A DNA stretch of 64,000 bases, taken from NCBI GenBank assembly GCA_947034885.2, contig OX344751.2:7564001-7628000 (forward strand), read 5' to 3'. A program made the position numbers and the translations under genes. A model generated the notes under the pieces. That model had not been told where the DNA came from, searched no databases, and worked only from the letters and a program-made list of their open reading frames with translations. This document shows, in pieces, positions 48,510 to 60,545 of the stretch. This DNA is from Thuidium tamariscinum. Its lineage: Eukaryota; Streptophyta; Bryopsida; Hypnales; Thuidiaceae. Every line of letters begins with the position of its first letter. Positions within the stretch are counted from its first letter, which is position 1.

Positions 48510-48765
48510 GCTTAGGCTCTAACAGGAATGTATAGATAGTATACATTTGAGAGGGTAGGCGGTTTCAGAGCTTTATGTCATTTTGACTTCAAAATTTTAT
48601 ATCTCATTCCACAAAGTTCCAAAAAATATGAAACAACTCGGATTAGATGCCAATTCCTCTTGTCTTTCAAGAAAAATTTATTAAAAAATAGTTCAAAAAG
48701 TTTCTCCTCCCTAAAATCTAGTCCCAAACTTTAAATGGGTACTTTATGACCTTCTCCCTTACATG
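48510..48765. repeat. Family C element copy 3, degenerate
   Basis: Collinear with 48165-48400, sharing CAGGAATGTA, GGTTTTAGAGC-like and GATTAGATGCCAATTCC blocks. The terminal repeats are eroded. Confidence 0.7.
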
Positions 48766-50750
48766 AATAAAGGTCTTTGAGGGTGTTAAATTCATAAACA
48801 ATAAGACAGACACTTAATGTCCAATGGATGATAAGGTATCTTTTTGTGTTAGATAGAATTGTAAGTGTTTATCTTCAAAAAAATTTGTAGAAAGGGTTAA
48901 ACCTTGAAAGCAATGTTAGGAAAGAATAGCTAGTTTGTTTGTTGCTAGTTGGTGGAATTGGAAAAAAATGTTTGTTGCAATTGGAAAAAATTGGAAAAAA
49001 AACTAGTGAAAAGTCTATTTGGGAGATGAAATAGAGAAGAAATTACCTTGAATGTTGTTCAAAAGGATGGAGCCTATGATTACCTAATCAAACTTGAAAA
49101 TTCATCATCCTCTAGGTCTACCATTTCTTCATTGTTTATAAGTGGAATTGTTTGGTTCTATTTTTTGGAGATTAAGTAACATGTCTAATATTCATCATTA
49201 AAGTTTTAATTCTATTCTTTCTAGAGGTGGAATTGTTTCTTTAAGAGATAAAATAATATGTCAAATATTTATCATGAAGTTCTTATTTTCTTTTTGGAAA
49301 AATTTCAGATTATTACTATTTTTTGAAGAAAAGATAATGAAATTACATATCTAATACAAAGCATGTTTTAAATTTTCTTAAATTTAGAAGAGAAGTAAAT
49401 TATAGAGTAGAGCATAACATCATAAAGTAAATTCTATGTCACTTCATATTTTAAAATATGGTTATATAGCTCTTCAACTTCAAACTTCATTGAAATTTTA
49501 ATTTTAAGGAATTTTCCCAAATTTCCAAGTGAACTAGAAACTACACTTCAAAAACTTTATTTTGTTCATTTCTCTCATAAGCAAGAGATATTGTTTTGAA
49601 TGTTGAAATCAAATTCTAATAAGAAAAACTATAAGTATTGAAATACATTATGTTAGATAGTGTAATTTTTTTTGATAAACTACCTCATTTGAAACCAAAA
49701 TAGAAAAAATATGTCTTGGAGTTACTTCATTATGGCTATATTCATCAATGAAGTTGTACAAAAGAATTTAATGAAAATTATCCATACTTCAATATGCCAA
49801 GGATACAATGTCCTTATTGTAAATTTTGTTTTTGTTTCACAATGAAATTTACAACTCAATGGAGGATGCCTACAACTAGGGATAAAGCTTGTGTAGGCCT
49901 AAGGACCATCTCTTTGAACTAGTGTGCAATATACTTAGATAAATTCTTTTCATTGTTTTGTATCTATGATGATCATGTTGTGGAAATGATATTTGACAAT
50001 CTTCACATCTTATATTTTGTACATGAATGTATTATAAGCCCATGTTTGATTTTATTTATTATTTTTAATACAATAGCAATAAGTATCCACTATCTAGCAT
50101 TGATATCTAAAGCATAAAGATTATTCATCTTCAAAAAATACAATGAATTATGTAAGATCACATTTGTTTATATATTATATTTTTGTAAAAATGAAGGTAA
50201 ATCTTCAACATTTTGAAATATATTACAAAGTAGAAAATTTGAAACATTTTTGTATTTATAGATTTGAGTTGATTATAATTGTACTAAATACATCAATAGT
50301 ATTACTTGCGTAAAAACAACCAAATTAAGGTATTATAATGCTAAAGTGAAACTAAAATGATGCTAGTCTTGGTTAAACTACAACCTACTTTAGTCAATTG
50401 GATTAACTAAAATGATTTTAGTCAATTAAAACAAATAAATTAAAAAATATTTATTTTCTGAAGTCTTGTAGATGTTGCAAATTGCTAATGTTGATCATCA
50501 AAGATACACACTACCACACTTGAGAAAATCTTGCTAACTTTGGTTCTACAACAACAATAAATACAACCTAACTTATAATTCCAACAAGTCAATTTATTTC
50601 TTTATTTTTCCATTTATGCTCAACACACTCCACATTCAATGGCAATCTTTAACATATTTATTATGAAACCCACCCCTCAATTGTTTGTGCAAAAACAATT
50701 GTTTTTATCTGAAAATAAATTAAATTCTAAAAAGGTAAAATGACGAGTTT
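48766..50750. other. AT-rich intergenic DNA
   Basis: No gene or well-defined repeat is seen. Confidence 0.5.
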
Positions 50751-50769
50751 CCATGGTAATAAATGCAGT

Positions 50770-53030
50770 CCAAGGGGACTTGGGGGATCAAGAAAGGCTA
50801 TTGTTAGTAAGTAGTAAGTAATAATCAGTCCTACTACTTCCCACCAACGGATAGGCTGAGCCCCAAAAGCAAAGATTTGGCCTGGATTTGGTACCTCCCA
50901 GGCCCTCAGGCCCCCAGCGCCCCACCCGAACCTTCCCTAACACGAACGAACAGTATCCATCCATACGACCCCATTCTTCATCCATGTACCCAATGATGTA
51001 CTTACTCATCTATTCTTTTTCATTCACCCATTCGTCTTCCCGGTCCTCTCAGTGCTCCGGTGCTCCCTCCGGACCGACGACGACGAGCGTGCGAACGAAA
51101 GATAGTCCGGGTCGGGCCGGGTCGGGCCGGGTCCGCCGTTTATGTGCAAATCGAATCGGAATCCGGGTCGATCATCCTCCTCCAGGAACGAATCCTGGCG
51201 TCGTGGGAACACTCCCCCCTACCACTGCCCACGACATCGCCCCACGACACTCCCCGTCCCGCCCCGAAGCTCTTGCTGCCGGGGCTGCTCCTTCACTCGG
51301 TGGAAGTGTGTGATCATGGCACCCCGCTCCCGTCTTCGTCGTTGCCGAGATTGGCCCCCGATTGGGAGACCTCGCACCAACAAACGGATTCGCACAATTG
51401 AGTCGAGGGCAAGCTTGGGGAGTGGGGAATGTCGGACTTACTTTTTGGCAGCAGATGAGGCGAGCTAGCTAGGAGTGGCCGGCGACGTCGATCGGCGGAT
51501 GCATGCAGAGGGTTGGTGTTCTTTGGGCGGGCTTCTTGGGTCCAAGTTTGGGTTGGGTCTTGGCAGAGGCTCGTACGTAGGTGGTGGGCGGAACAAACTG
51601 GGATCGGGGCTTATCTCTGGATGTGTGTGTTCGATCGAAGGTTAGGTGCAAGGTGAAACGTCATTCGGGATGGTGAAGATTTTGGAAAATTATTTATAGT
51701 TGGGTCGATTGATCTCATTCTGGGAAACAGACACAGCTTCCGTTCTAGGGTTTTGTCGAGACAAGAACATTGGTGTCTGAAGTCGCTAGAGGGGAACGTA
51801 GTACTTGCCTGCACGGGTTAGACCCCCCGATGCTGGTGATCAGAAACAATTCCTGACAACGACTTGACTCCAGGAACGTGAAGCTAGCTTCATCCTTCGT
51901 TAAGACAGAAATTGGCTGCAGGGAAGGCTCTTGGGCATTGTGTCACCAGCTAGAAGCCAATGCTCGAATTCCGAAGTGCAGTACATATTATTGTCGGATG
52001 GTAGCCCCCACACGAATCTGCGGTCGGAATTCCATGTCCATGAGACGGAAGTAGACACGCCCTGCATCACGGTTCTGAGATGGTTTGGTGAGCCAAAGAG
52101 CGTGTACAATCGACACGGGGAATGAAGAGTGTGTGATCGAGTACGTCAGTCTTCAGTCTTTGGCTTCGAATCAGTAAAAATATCAGTTACAGAGACTTGT
52201 CGGAAATAATTCCGACATGTAAGGAATTCGCATGTCCACGCATCTGAGGTTGCGTCGCTCCCCGCGTGGAGTGATGCCGACGGGTGAAGTGCGCTTCACG
52301 AAACTGGAGTCCATCGCTACTTACTTAGTTTCCGATGGTGACGGAATTGGCCCTTCGTCAGGTAGCTCTGGTTAGTTGGTCACAAACAATAGCAGATACT
52401 GCCGTTCTCTGAACGAATCAGGGTTCAAACATTAGCGGGGGGTTCGATCTCTGGGCTCAAGCTTCTGATTACCACATGTTTGTAAATATCTCTCCAAATT
52501 CTTCCCTGGTTCTTGTACTGTCAGGTGTTGTTAACGATGGGACCGTGTCATTGCAGGTGTACAAACAGCGTGGGAGATTTTCATGGATTAAGCGGATACG
52601 AATCGTAATCTCCTTAAAGCAGTGAGAACAGCGTGCTTCTTGTAGTAGACTCTGTTTTCTTAATTTCTCGCCATAACAGCCCCAGAATGAACCAGGCCAT
52701 CGTGCTCTGCGGTACATGGCACGCCTATTCGCCAACCCACTGCGATCTCCGCCCCTAACACCCCAACTCATCGGTCTCACTGCGTGAGATGACGCGATGA
52801 GTGTCGTATCACATCAACGGGTGACTGACGAGCAAGGTCGACCAATCAGTGAGGGAAAACGAGATGAAAAGCTGTGAGATGTAGGTAGAAGGTAGGTTGT
52901 GAGATGTTTCTGAAGGAATGGCGCACCCATAGCTTGTCTGTTCAAGTGTGTGTGCCCCTAGTTAGCAATCCTCGTTCCCCGAAATCTCCAGCTGCTGGGT
53001 TACGGCGGTACTCAGAGGGCTGTTCTGGAG
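50770..53030 (+). promoter_or_regulatory. GC-rich region, probable promoter/leader of the kinase gene
   Basis: An abrupt shift to CG-containing DNA occurs at about 50850. Frames here (50888-51313, 51060-51401) are low-complexity Ser/Pro/Arg-rich and conflict across strands, so I do not call a protein. A TCTAGGGTTTT (telo-box-like, AAACCCTA in reverse) lies at 51746. A short ATG...TAA uORF lies at 53033-53056, just before the kinase ATG. It may hide an untranslated first exon or a divergent gene. Confidence 0.4.
51109..51132. repeat. 10-bp GC-rich tandem repeat
   Basis: GGGTCGGGCC is repeated twice and followed by GGGTCC. Short and pure, in the GC-rich region before the kinase gene. Confidence 0.85.
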
Positions 53031-53074
53031 ATGGCTGAACTGGGAGACACTTAAATTGTGAACCTTGAGCTGCG

Positions 53075-56000
53075 ATGCTGGGTCTTGCACTGGAAAATAA
53101 AGGAGAATCCAACACCCCCGACGAGCAGTCGCTGATTTCGTACGACCTACCGCAGTCGGTGCTGCAGATTGTGGCCAAGGCGTTGCAGTGTGACCTTCTT
53201 ATTGCCGGAGTGTTCTCGACGAACGCCTCCAGCCTCGCGGAGACGGTTCTGTGTGTTCCCAAGGGGCGCGTCACTGAGCCCGTAAGGCTTTCCAAGGGGC
53301 TCATCACGGCCGCTGCAGCGTGCGAGGTGTGAATACTTCACAATGCTCATGTTCCAATTATTAATTACTCTCTGAGATTGCCGGATGATCTTCAAAATCA
53401 GTGCAATAATGCAGGTCTTGAAATTTAACGTATTTTGGAATCTGATTTTTGGGAGATCGGTAGAGATCTTCGGAGAGATCTTGGAGAGATCAATTTTGGT
53501 ACAAGAGCCGATTTTCTTAAGAGCCAATTTTTATCTTTCTGCACGAATATCGTTTGTAGTTTCAAGGTGGGAGGTTGTAGACCACTGTAACTGCCAGTAG
53601 ACGGCATCATTTCCATTCTAGGATCAATGGCCATAGTCGATTAGTAAAGTTATACCTACGGCCCACTTGCTGAGCTTAATTGACGGCCAACCGAGTGTAT
53701 GTTTTGGAAGAGATGAGCTGTTGGTAACTGGGGTTTCGTCCCTAACAATTCAAGTGTTTCTTTACCTTATGTTAAATTTCTTGATAAGGGACATTCACAA
53801 TTGTGTTGTGCCTGGTTTGGTCACAGGTTGTGAATACCGAAGGAGTGCTGCTTCCCAGTATGCTCACAGATGTTCTAGGTGTCCGACCAGAGCGCTTCCT
53901 GGGCACTTGTTTTAATGCTGAAGGGTATGCAATTCAATTCCTGGTGGTTTTGGTGGTTTTGTCACGATCGCCTTTTCCTACGGGTCTGGGATTGTGTAAT
54001 TTATAGTTCTTTGTGCCTGCATTAGTATTCTTGAAATTGAAGTCTTTTCAGTTGCCTGAACGCATTGTAGGTACGAAGGAGTTTGTTACGCTCTTTGGGT
54101 GGATCCCACCAAGGTATCCGATGTTGCTGTGGAGGTAATGGTCGATGCAGGGTACTCCCTCCCTCTCCTCCTCGCCAACCGTGTCCGAGCTCATCGTTTT
54201 GACCACATAGGTTGCAAGTTCGATGAAATTATGAATCGATCAGCTCAGGTACAAACTTTCAAACATCCTTGTTCGTGTTCATTTTCTTATTAGTCTCTAC
54301 GTCATTAAATGTAGTGTTCTTTTATCTGGACTAGCAAACCCTTCCTTCAGGACTTTCCAACTACATCAATATCATCTCCATTTGGCCTTCAGTGTCACCC
54401 AAGTATCTATGGAGTGTCAAACCCAGCCCAACCCAACCCAACCCAACTTATGCCCTCATATATGTTGGGGAGTAGTAAACCATGTGTGTTTAACAAGCAG
54501 TAGTGGAATCATTGCTTGCAGGCCGTGGTGTTTGTAGATGATGGCAGAGCTCCCTGCCTTATCAATTCCACGGCGGCGAAGTTACTTGGACTCCCGCATG
54601 CTGGCGAAACAAATCCACAAGAAGTTGCTGGAGGTATGCGAAGGTTGGCAGACCGCAATGAAGTTCGCTCCAATGCATACAGGTGATCGCAGGGAGCACT
54701 CTATATCTTGTGATAAGGATCTGACATGCATTTGAGTTGAAGATTTAAATCTTATTAACCCTTTTTGGGTACAACTATTCAAATCCGTAAAAGTGTGATT
54801 GCTGGAGTTTTTGACGAAATTTAATTGAAAAGTGACATCGAAAATGTGCTTGAATCTGATCTAAATTTTTTGTTCTTTTGGCAAGATCACGTCATTTGTC
54901 TATTCCTTTTGTTGAGAGATGTAAAAGCGGAGTGCAGATTAGTTTCTGAGCTATAGACTGGGTTTCGGCAGGTGTTTCAGCAAATTGGCAGGGAATCCTC
55001 AATTGGCGCATGAATGGGAGTGGGAATTAAAGGACCCTCGTTCCGTGTTGCGGGTTCGCTCGTATCCCGTGAGCAATGTGGCAACACATGGTCGTGTATG
55101 GCTGTTCGACGACGTTACGGAGGAGAGGGATGCGAAAGATGCGGTTGAAGCAGCTGATATGGCTAAATCGCAGTTTTTAGCCATGATGAGCCACGAGCTA
55201 AAAACTCCTATGACTGGTATGTAGGAATCTTACCTCCTTGTGGACTCTGGATGCGTCAATGACGTAGTATTCAGTAAAACCAGAATTAGACTTTCGGAGA
55301 CTTTTAGGCTACATCATAAAGAGAATAGTCCTCATAAATCATGGGAGGTTTCCTTCTGGTCATAGTGGTCATACGCAGGCCTCCCTACGGGATGCTTTCC
55401 ACGATCACTGGGACAACAAGGAGACCCATGAATTATGGATTTTGAAAATTCTTGACATTCTGTAGAAGTTTAGAAAATATTCTAATTTTACTGCTAATTA
55501 ATTCTGTTTGATATTAACAACACATAAGTAGATTGAGCACCCCAGGTGAGTAGTTTGTTGGTAGTCAATTCAATTTTTTTGTGAGAATATATGAATTTCT
55601 TTACTCATTTCACAGTGTATTGTCCTGCAATAGTCAGCTCTTGACGCTCATTCTTCATATCCTGACTGAAGTTCACAATGGGGTTGTGGTAATGTGGCAG
55701 GTGTTCTGGGAATGTTGGATTTGCTCCGCTTAACTCCCTTGACTCCAGAACAAGCCGGCTTTGTGCGTGTCATGCAAGGCTCAGCTGAGGGACTGATGCA
55801 AGTATTGAATGAGATTCTGGACTTCTCCAGAATACAGTCCGGGCATCTGTCTTTGGATGTGGTTGATTTTCACATTGGAGAGCTTTTGGATCAGGTTCGC
55901 AAGAGCTTTTCTACTGAAACCCAGTGTGACACCACCTCTTTTACCATTCTTTCATCAGCAATAGGTTGTCACGCATGCTAAATCTTTGACTTGTGATCAG

Positions 56001-58322
56001 GTAACTGCTTTATTTCAAGGCCATTTGGTTGAAAAAAGACTATGTTTACGTGTGACCAAGCCAGCTGCTGACGACTTGAAAGTTCGTGGTGATGTCAATC
56101 GGCTGCGTCAGGTAGAAGCCTTTTGCTTTATCATTAAATCATAACCAGTCTCGTTGTATAGTTTCTGGATGGCTTGCATGATGAGCCACTGAATTTGTTG
56201 GGCAAGAAATTGAAATTTGAACTCTTTTAAATTGCTGCTCCCGATATCAACGCAGTAACTTTGCGATCATGGATGCATGGCCATCAGGTTCTATCGAATT
56301 TGGTGAGTAACGCCATTAAATTCACTGAGCGTGGCAGCATTTGCATTACGTGGCAGAGGACCCAGAACTGCACTGCCCCTGCATCTAGTTTCAAGGATGC
56401 TGCCATTACTGAAGCATCAAAGTCCGAAGACCGTGAGGTGAGCAATAGACTTCTTTTGTTTCCAAGACATTTTCTTCGCATTATCGTCTGCTTTTGCTTT
56501 TTGTTTTGGACAGCCGTTGGACAGTGTTGGGGTCTCTATTTTGGCCATAATCAGTGCGCTCTATCGAATTTTACAAAAATTCGACGCAGTGGACAATTAG
56601 TAATCTGAAAACTAACATGTGGATACATATGAATGTTCTTTTTCCAGGTCACGCTGAATGGAGGCAATGAGGAGATATCCATCTCCAATGACCTTCCTCA
56701 TCAAAGCAGCGAGACTCCTCCTCAGGGTCCCGGCAAGCCCTCGACCGTGGATGACAGATTGCGCCTGGTGCTAGCTGAAAGCCCGTTCAACGTCGCCAGT
56801 GACGCTGAAAACGGCTTTGTAAACAGCTTGGCACGAGACACATCACCTCATGGAGAAAGCCCAGGCCCGTCCACGGATCGGGATTCCGCACAGATGTGGT
56901 TCGAGGTTCGCGTGACCGACACGGGCATGGGGCTGACGCCAGAACAGCAATCACACCTGTTCCAATCGTTCTCCCAAGCAGACAGCAGCATCACGAGGAA
57001 GTTTGGAGGCGCGGGATTGGGCTTGGCGATCTCCAAGGGCCTGGTGGAATTCATGGGGGGGAAGATCTGGGTGGAGAGCGAGTTCAGAACTGGAAGCACG
57101 TTCGCTTTCTGTGTCCCATTGCGAGCTGCTGCTACTGCTACTGCCTCTGGGAGCCTCGCTGCTTACCTTCCTGACCCTGGCCCTCCATCGCCACCTCGTG
57201 AGGAGACACATTTCAGACTGAAGCAGAGGTCGCTGCAGGTCTTGGTGGCCGAGGATAACGTGGTTAACCAGTTGCTCATCTCCAAGATGCTGAGGCATTA
57301 TGGCCACGAGGTGAATTTCCGTTGTTTGTGAAATCAGTATCGTTATTTCTGTTCTGTGTAATGCTTTTTTGCGGGTTTTGGTCGCTTAATTGACTTTAGA
57401 CCGTTCCAACGGAGGTAGCCAATTTGCATCAACACAAGCTACTTCTGTATGGAGTGAGAAGTTTGAGTACTTGGTTCTTATGCATGATGTTTGTTGCATT
57501 GCTGGTTACTTGAGAATTGAGCCCTAGCTAGTTTCCAACATGAAAGAGGTCATTGTGAAATGAGATACGGAGCCTGTCCTAGCTATGTAGTTGCAATGCT
57601 TAAAGGGACATAGTCTCACTATGACATAAGCTACAAACCCTCACATGGCTATGGAGCTAATTGGGTCTAGATTGAAGGGGGAAGGGATAGCATCAACACA
57701 AGCTACATCTATAGTGGAGTGAGCGAATTCGAATTGTTTTTGTGACAATTTTGTTACTAGAGTGCGGCTACACTGTGAAATTAGCTACTAACTGAGCCTT
57801 TGAAGCTGCAATACAAAAGAGACAGAACCTTTAGTAGTGTATTTGCTTCTTTTTTGAGATATGCCTGACAATTCAAGTGTGGATAGTACCTTTGGAGTAC
57901 TGTTAAACCTGTCCAAGATTGACCACTTGGAGTCGAGATTAGCAAATGTGAATAGCGTACGCATTGAACAAAGTGGATGCCACATTTTCTGGTCTTTAAA
58001 TATATTTTCCCTTGTGCAGGTTCAATTGGTAGCAAACGGACAATTGGCAGTGGAGGCTGTACAAACTGGAAAGCATGACTTGATTCTCATGGACTTACAG
58101 ATGCCAGTGCTTGACGGCCTCAGTGCCACCAAAGCCATTCGAGCTCTTGGTGGTCACGGACAAGATGTACCCATCTACGCATTAACCGCCGACATCTTGA
58201 CCAGGCGTCATGGGTCTCTGGATGCCATGGGCTTAGATGGATTCTTGACCAAACCCATCAACTGGCAATCTCTTTCCCAAGTCATTGAGAATGTAGTCAG
58301 CGGGAGGCACCGGTCGCCGTGA
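53075..58322 (+). CDS. Soluble hybrid histidine kinase (GAF-like/PAS-like/HisKA/HATPase/REC)
   Basis: A phosphorelay sensor that autophosphorylates a histidine and passes the phosphate to its own receiver. Exons 53075-53326, 53827-53924, 54071-54248, 54522-54682, 54972-55216, 55701-55894, 56001-56111, 56288-56437, 56648-57310 and 58020-58322 join in phase to 784 residues. Residues 20-176 look GAF-like and 177-283 PAS-like; both are weak calls. The H-box MMSHELKTPM has H304. The N-box SNLVSNAIKFT is at about 416-426. G1 is DTGMGL, F-box LFQSFSQ, G2 GGAGLGLAISKGLV. The receiver (about 660-775) has acidic D666, phospho-acceptor D709 and K762. All catalytic motifs are intact. I see no transmembrane segment, signal peptide or phosphotransfer domain, so a separate HPt is needed. 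It does not match the layout of cytokinin, ethylene or AHK1-type receptors as I know them. The first exon could be preceded by unseen exons. Confidence 0.9.
54427..54447 (+). repeat. CCCAA microsatellite in kinase intron 3
   Basis: Four CCCAA units in a row. The unit is not the plant telomere unit, so this is a simple intronic microsatellite. Confidence 0.85.
57427..57719 (+). repeat. Direct repeat pair in last kinase intron
   Basis: ATCAACACAAGCTAC followed by TGGAGTGAG occurs at about 57428 and 57692, 264 bp apart, inside the 709-bp intron 57311-58019. The segment between holds further short echoes (AGCTATG, AAGCTAC). Confidence 0.6.
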
Positions 58323-59650
58323 AAACTGTGCAGAATTCTTCCATGTGTTTCGAACGAGGCTGGAGCGAAGCTAATGCTTCTATAGGAGCTTTCATGTGCT
58401 ACCGGAGTACAGTTCCTTGAGATCGCTTGTTCAACCGCATCTTGTTCATCTTCTTGAATATAACTCTTGATCTGGATCATAACCCTATTCTGTTGCTTTC
58501 AACGTCACACGGCACATCGAGCTTGGAAAAGAGGAGGGTTCAAAGGTATAACTCTTGTCCTCTTTGGCGCTCCGCGAGCGTATATCTCCAAAGATTTGAT
58601 GGTTCCGATTGAGTCTGAAGAACAAAGTTATGCCTCTCAAGCCTCCCAACCCTTGACTCGTTGTCTAGTACATAGATCTGAGAACACAGCCGTGATACAA
58701 TATTCCCTCAAATTGAGACAAAATGGCCGAAGATTGGCATTGGACAGAGGCAAGTCATATTGGATATTTTTTCAAATTGATTTTCTTGCTCTCGTTCCTT
58801 GCCTATGTAAGTGAGTATACATAATTTTTCAAACCTTTGTGATTAGCTCAAGGATGTCCAGATACCTCGTCAAACAGCTGAGTGGGAAAGTTTCTTGTAG
58901 GTTAGAAAATGGTCAAGATTTGTGATGGAAGAGCTTAGTACTTGAACAGAAATGGTAGGGTAGGTGACATCCACTAATTAAGCTTTGTTGGACTTGGGAG
59001 TTGAGGATTTCATTTTTTCCTCATCCGTGTAAATTCCACATTGAACGTACATACAAAAGTGTTTGGAAATCACCAAATTGGTGATTGAAGGCTTAACTTA
59101 CAACGTTGGATTACAGTGGCATAACTTTGTGTTGCCCTATTTTGCGGGGGAGGGAAGAGAGCTAGGAAGGGTGGTTTCCATTACAAATGTTAAACTGTAA
59201 GTTGTGTAGAACTCAAGTCTGTCTTGGAATTACAGGATTGGGGCGTGAAGGAGAAGGCGTGAAAACTTTTTAGGCAATCCACAATGTCACGCCACTTGAG
59301 GAGAATCAATGACTTTACTTCTAATTCAGATCAGCTGATGAAGGAATCAAGTCAAGTGTGGAGTTCAGTAAACGTCCTTGTAAGTGCTGATCTGGGTTTT
59401 TAATGGGGCTGCATCCTCATAACATTTTTTGAAGTCAATTTTCCGTAGATGATGAGTAGAATCTGTGCATTACTGACTTCGATTCATATATAAAAAATTG
59501 TAGTTATGATTTTCTTGAAATTGAGAAAGATGATTCTCTCCACTATGAATTCAGAGTGTTGAGAGTCACTTTACCATCATCATTACGGTATCCAGGATTT
59601 TTCAGCATTCAAATGAGGACGTAATGAGTCAACTACAAACAGATTAAGCC
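58323..59650 (+). other. 3' flank of the kinase gene
   Basis: Probable 3' UTR followed by mixed then AT-rich DNA. No further gene is supported; the frame at 58467-58814 lacks a domain. Confidence 0.4.
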
Positions 59651-59689
59651 GTAACCCCTAAATGCCCGAGGCACCTTAATCTAATAGGT

Positions 59690-60545
59690 TTGCAAGACTT
59701 TGAAGTTAAAGTAAACCTAACCAAGTAACTATATTAATTAGTTTGGATTTTTGGAAACTTCTTTTTGAAATCTAGTTTTACCATCAACAATCTGATTTTT
59801 AAAATGATTGATTATGATTTTCTATTCAAGGTTTTATGCAATTGTGTCCATTGCAATCTTGACTTCCTATATTGTTGAGGACTCTTGGAAATGAATCTCA
59901 AATACACTAGAGCTTGGAGGAAAAAAACCCCACTAGAAATTCATTTAGAAAGATGATAGAGTGGATTTTGAGAAGCTACAAATTGGTTGGGGTTATACTT
60001 GTTATGCCCTTTAACCTCATTTTATTGATCTGGGTGGATTGGCCCCCTCGCTCGGCCTTACCATGTTTTACCAGAGGTGCAATCAAAACAAAAATCCCCC
60101 TAGTTTGGGCCGTGATCACCCCTACTTTCATTACCCCCTAGCTAATTTGCGGTCTCTGATCGCAAATATGAATTCAAAATTTGCAAAAAAAAATTTGTGT
60201 GAAAAATAGAAAATTACAGCGGTTTACCCAAGTGGTCGAGCGAGGGGGTCAGTTCTCCCTACCCATTTTATTTTGGTGACCAACTTTTTAGATTTGACAT
60301 GTGAAAAGAAGATCAAAAGACTTCAACTCACTTTTACAGTTGTAACAATTTGATGATCAAACATAATAATCTTTCAATCCATAAGTGAAATTGTTGTGTT
60401 TTTTCCTAAGTGATCTCTAACATGTTTAGTTTGAATTTGTATGGTTACATTTTTTTAAATAAAGCTTATTAAAATGTTGAACTCTTGTTCAATTTAAAGC
60501 AAATTCATAGGAGCTCAAAAAGGCCTTAGGCATACATGAGTTAAC
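59690..60545 (+). repeat. Dispersed repeat R2, copy 2 (interrupted)
   Basis: Collinear with 25555-26085 on both sides of the insertion at 60027-60263. Shared blocks include GACTCTTGGAAATGAA-like, CTAGAAATTCATTT-like and CTTTCAATCCATAAGT. It ends with AGGCCTTAGGCATACATGAG then TTAAC, a diverged signature. Confidence 0.75.
60027..60263. mobile_element. Nested non-autonomous DNA transposon, 9-bp duplication
   Basis: 237 bp flanked by CATTTTATT at 60018-60026 and 60264-60272. The ends share CCCCCTCGCTCGGCC and GGTCGAGCGAGGGGG as inverted repeats with GGGTGGATTG / CAGTTCTCCC outside them. Repeat R2 copy 1 lacks this segment. An 8-9 bp duplication fits hAT (8) or Mutator-like (9) elements. Confidence 0.82.

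Noticed and set aside
50888-51401. Proline/serine/arginine-rich frames as proteins
   Set aside because: Low-complexity output of GC-rich DNA, open on several frames at once.
54427-54447. Interstitial telomere repeat
   Set aside because: The unit is CCCAA, not the plant CCCTAAA, and there are only four units.
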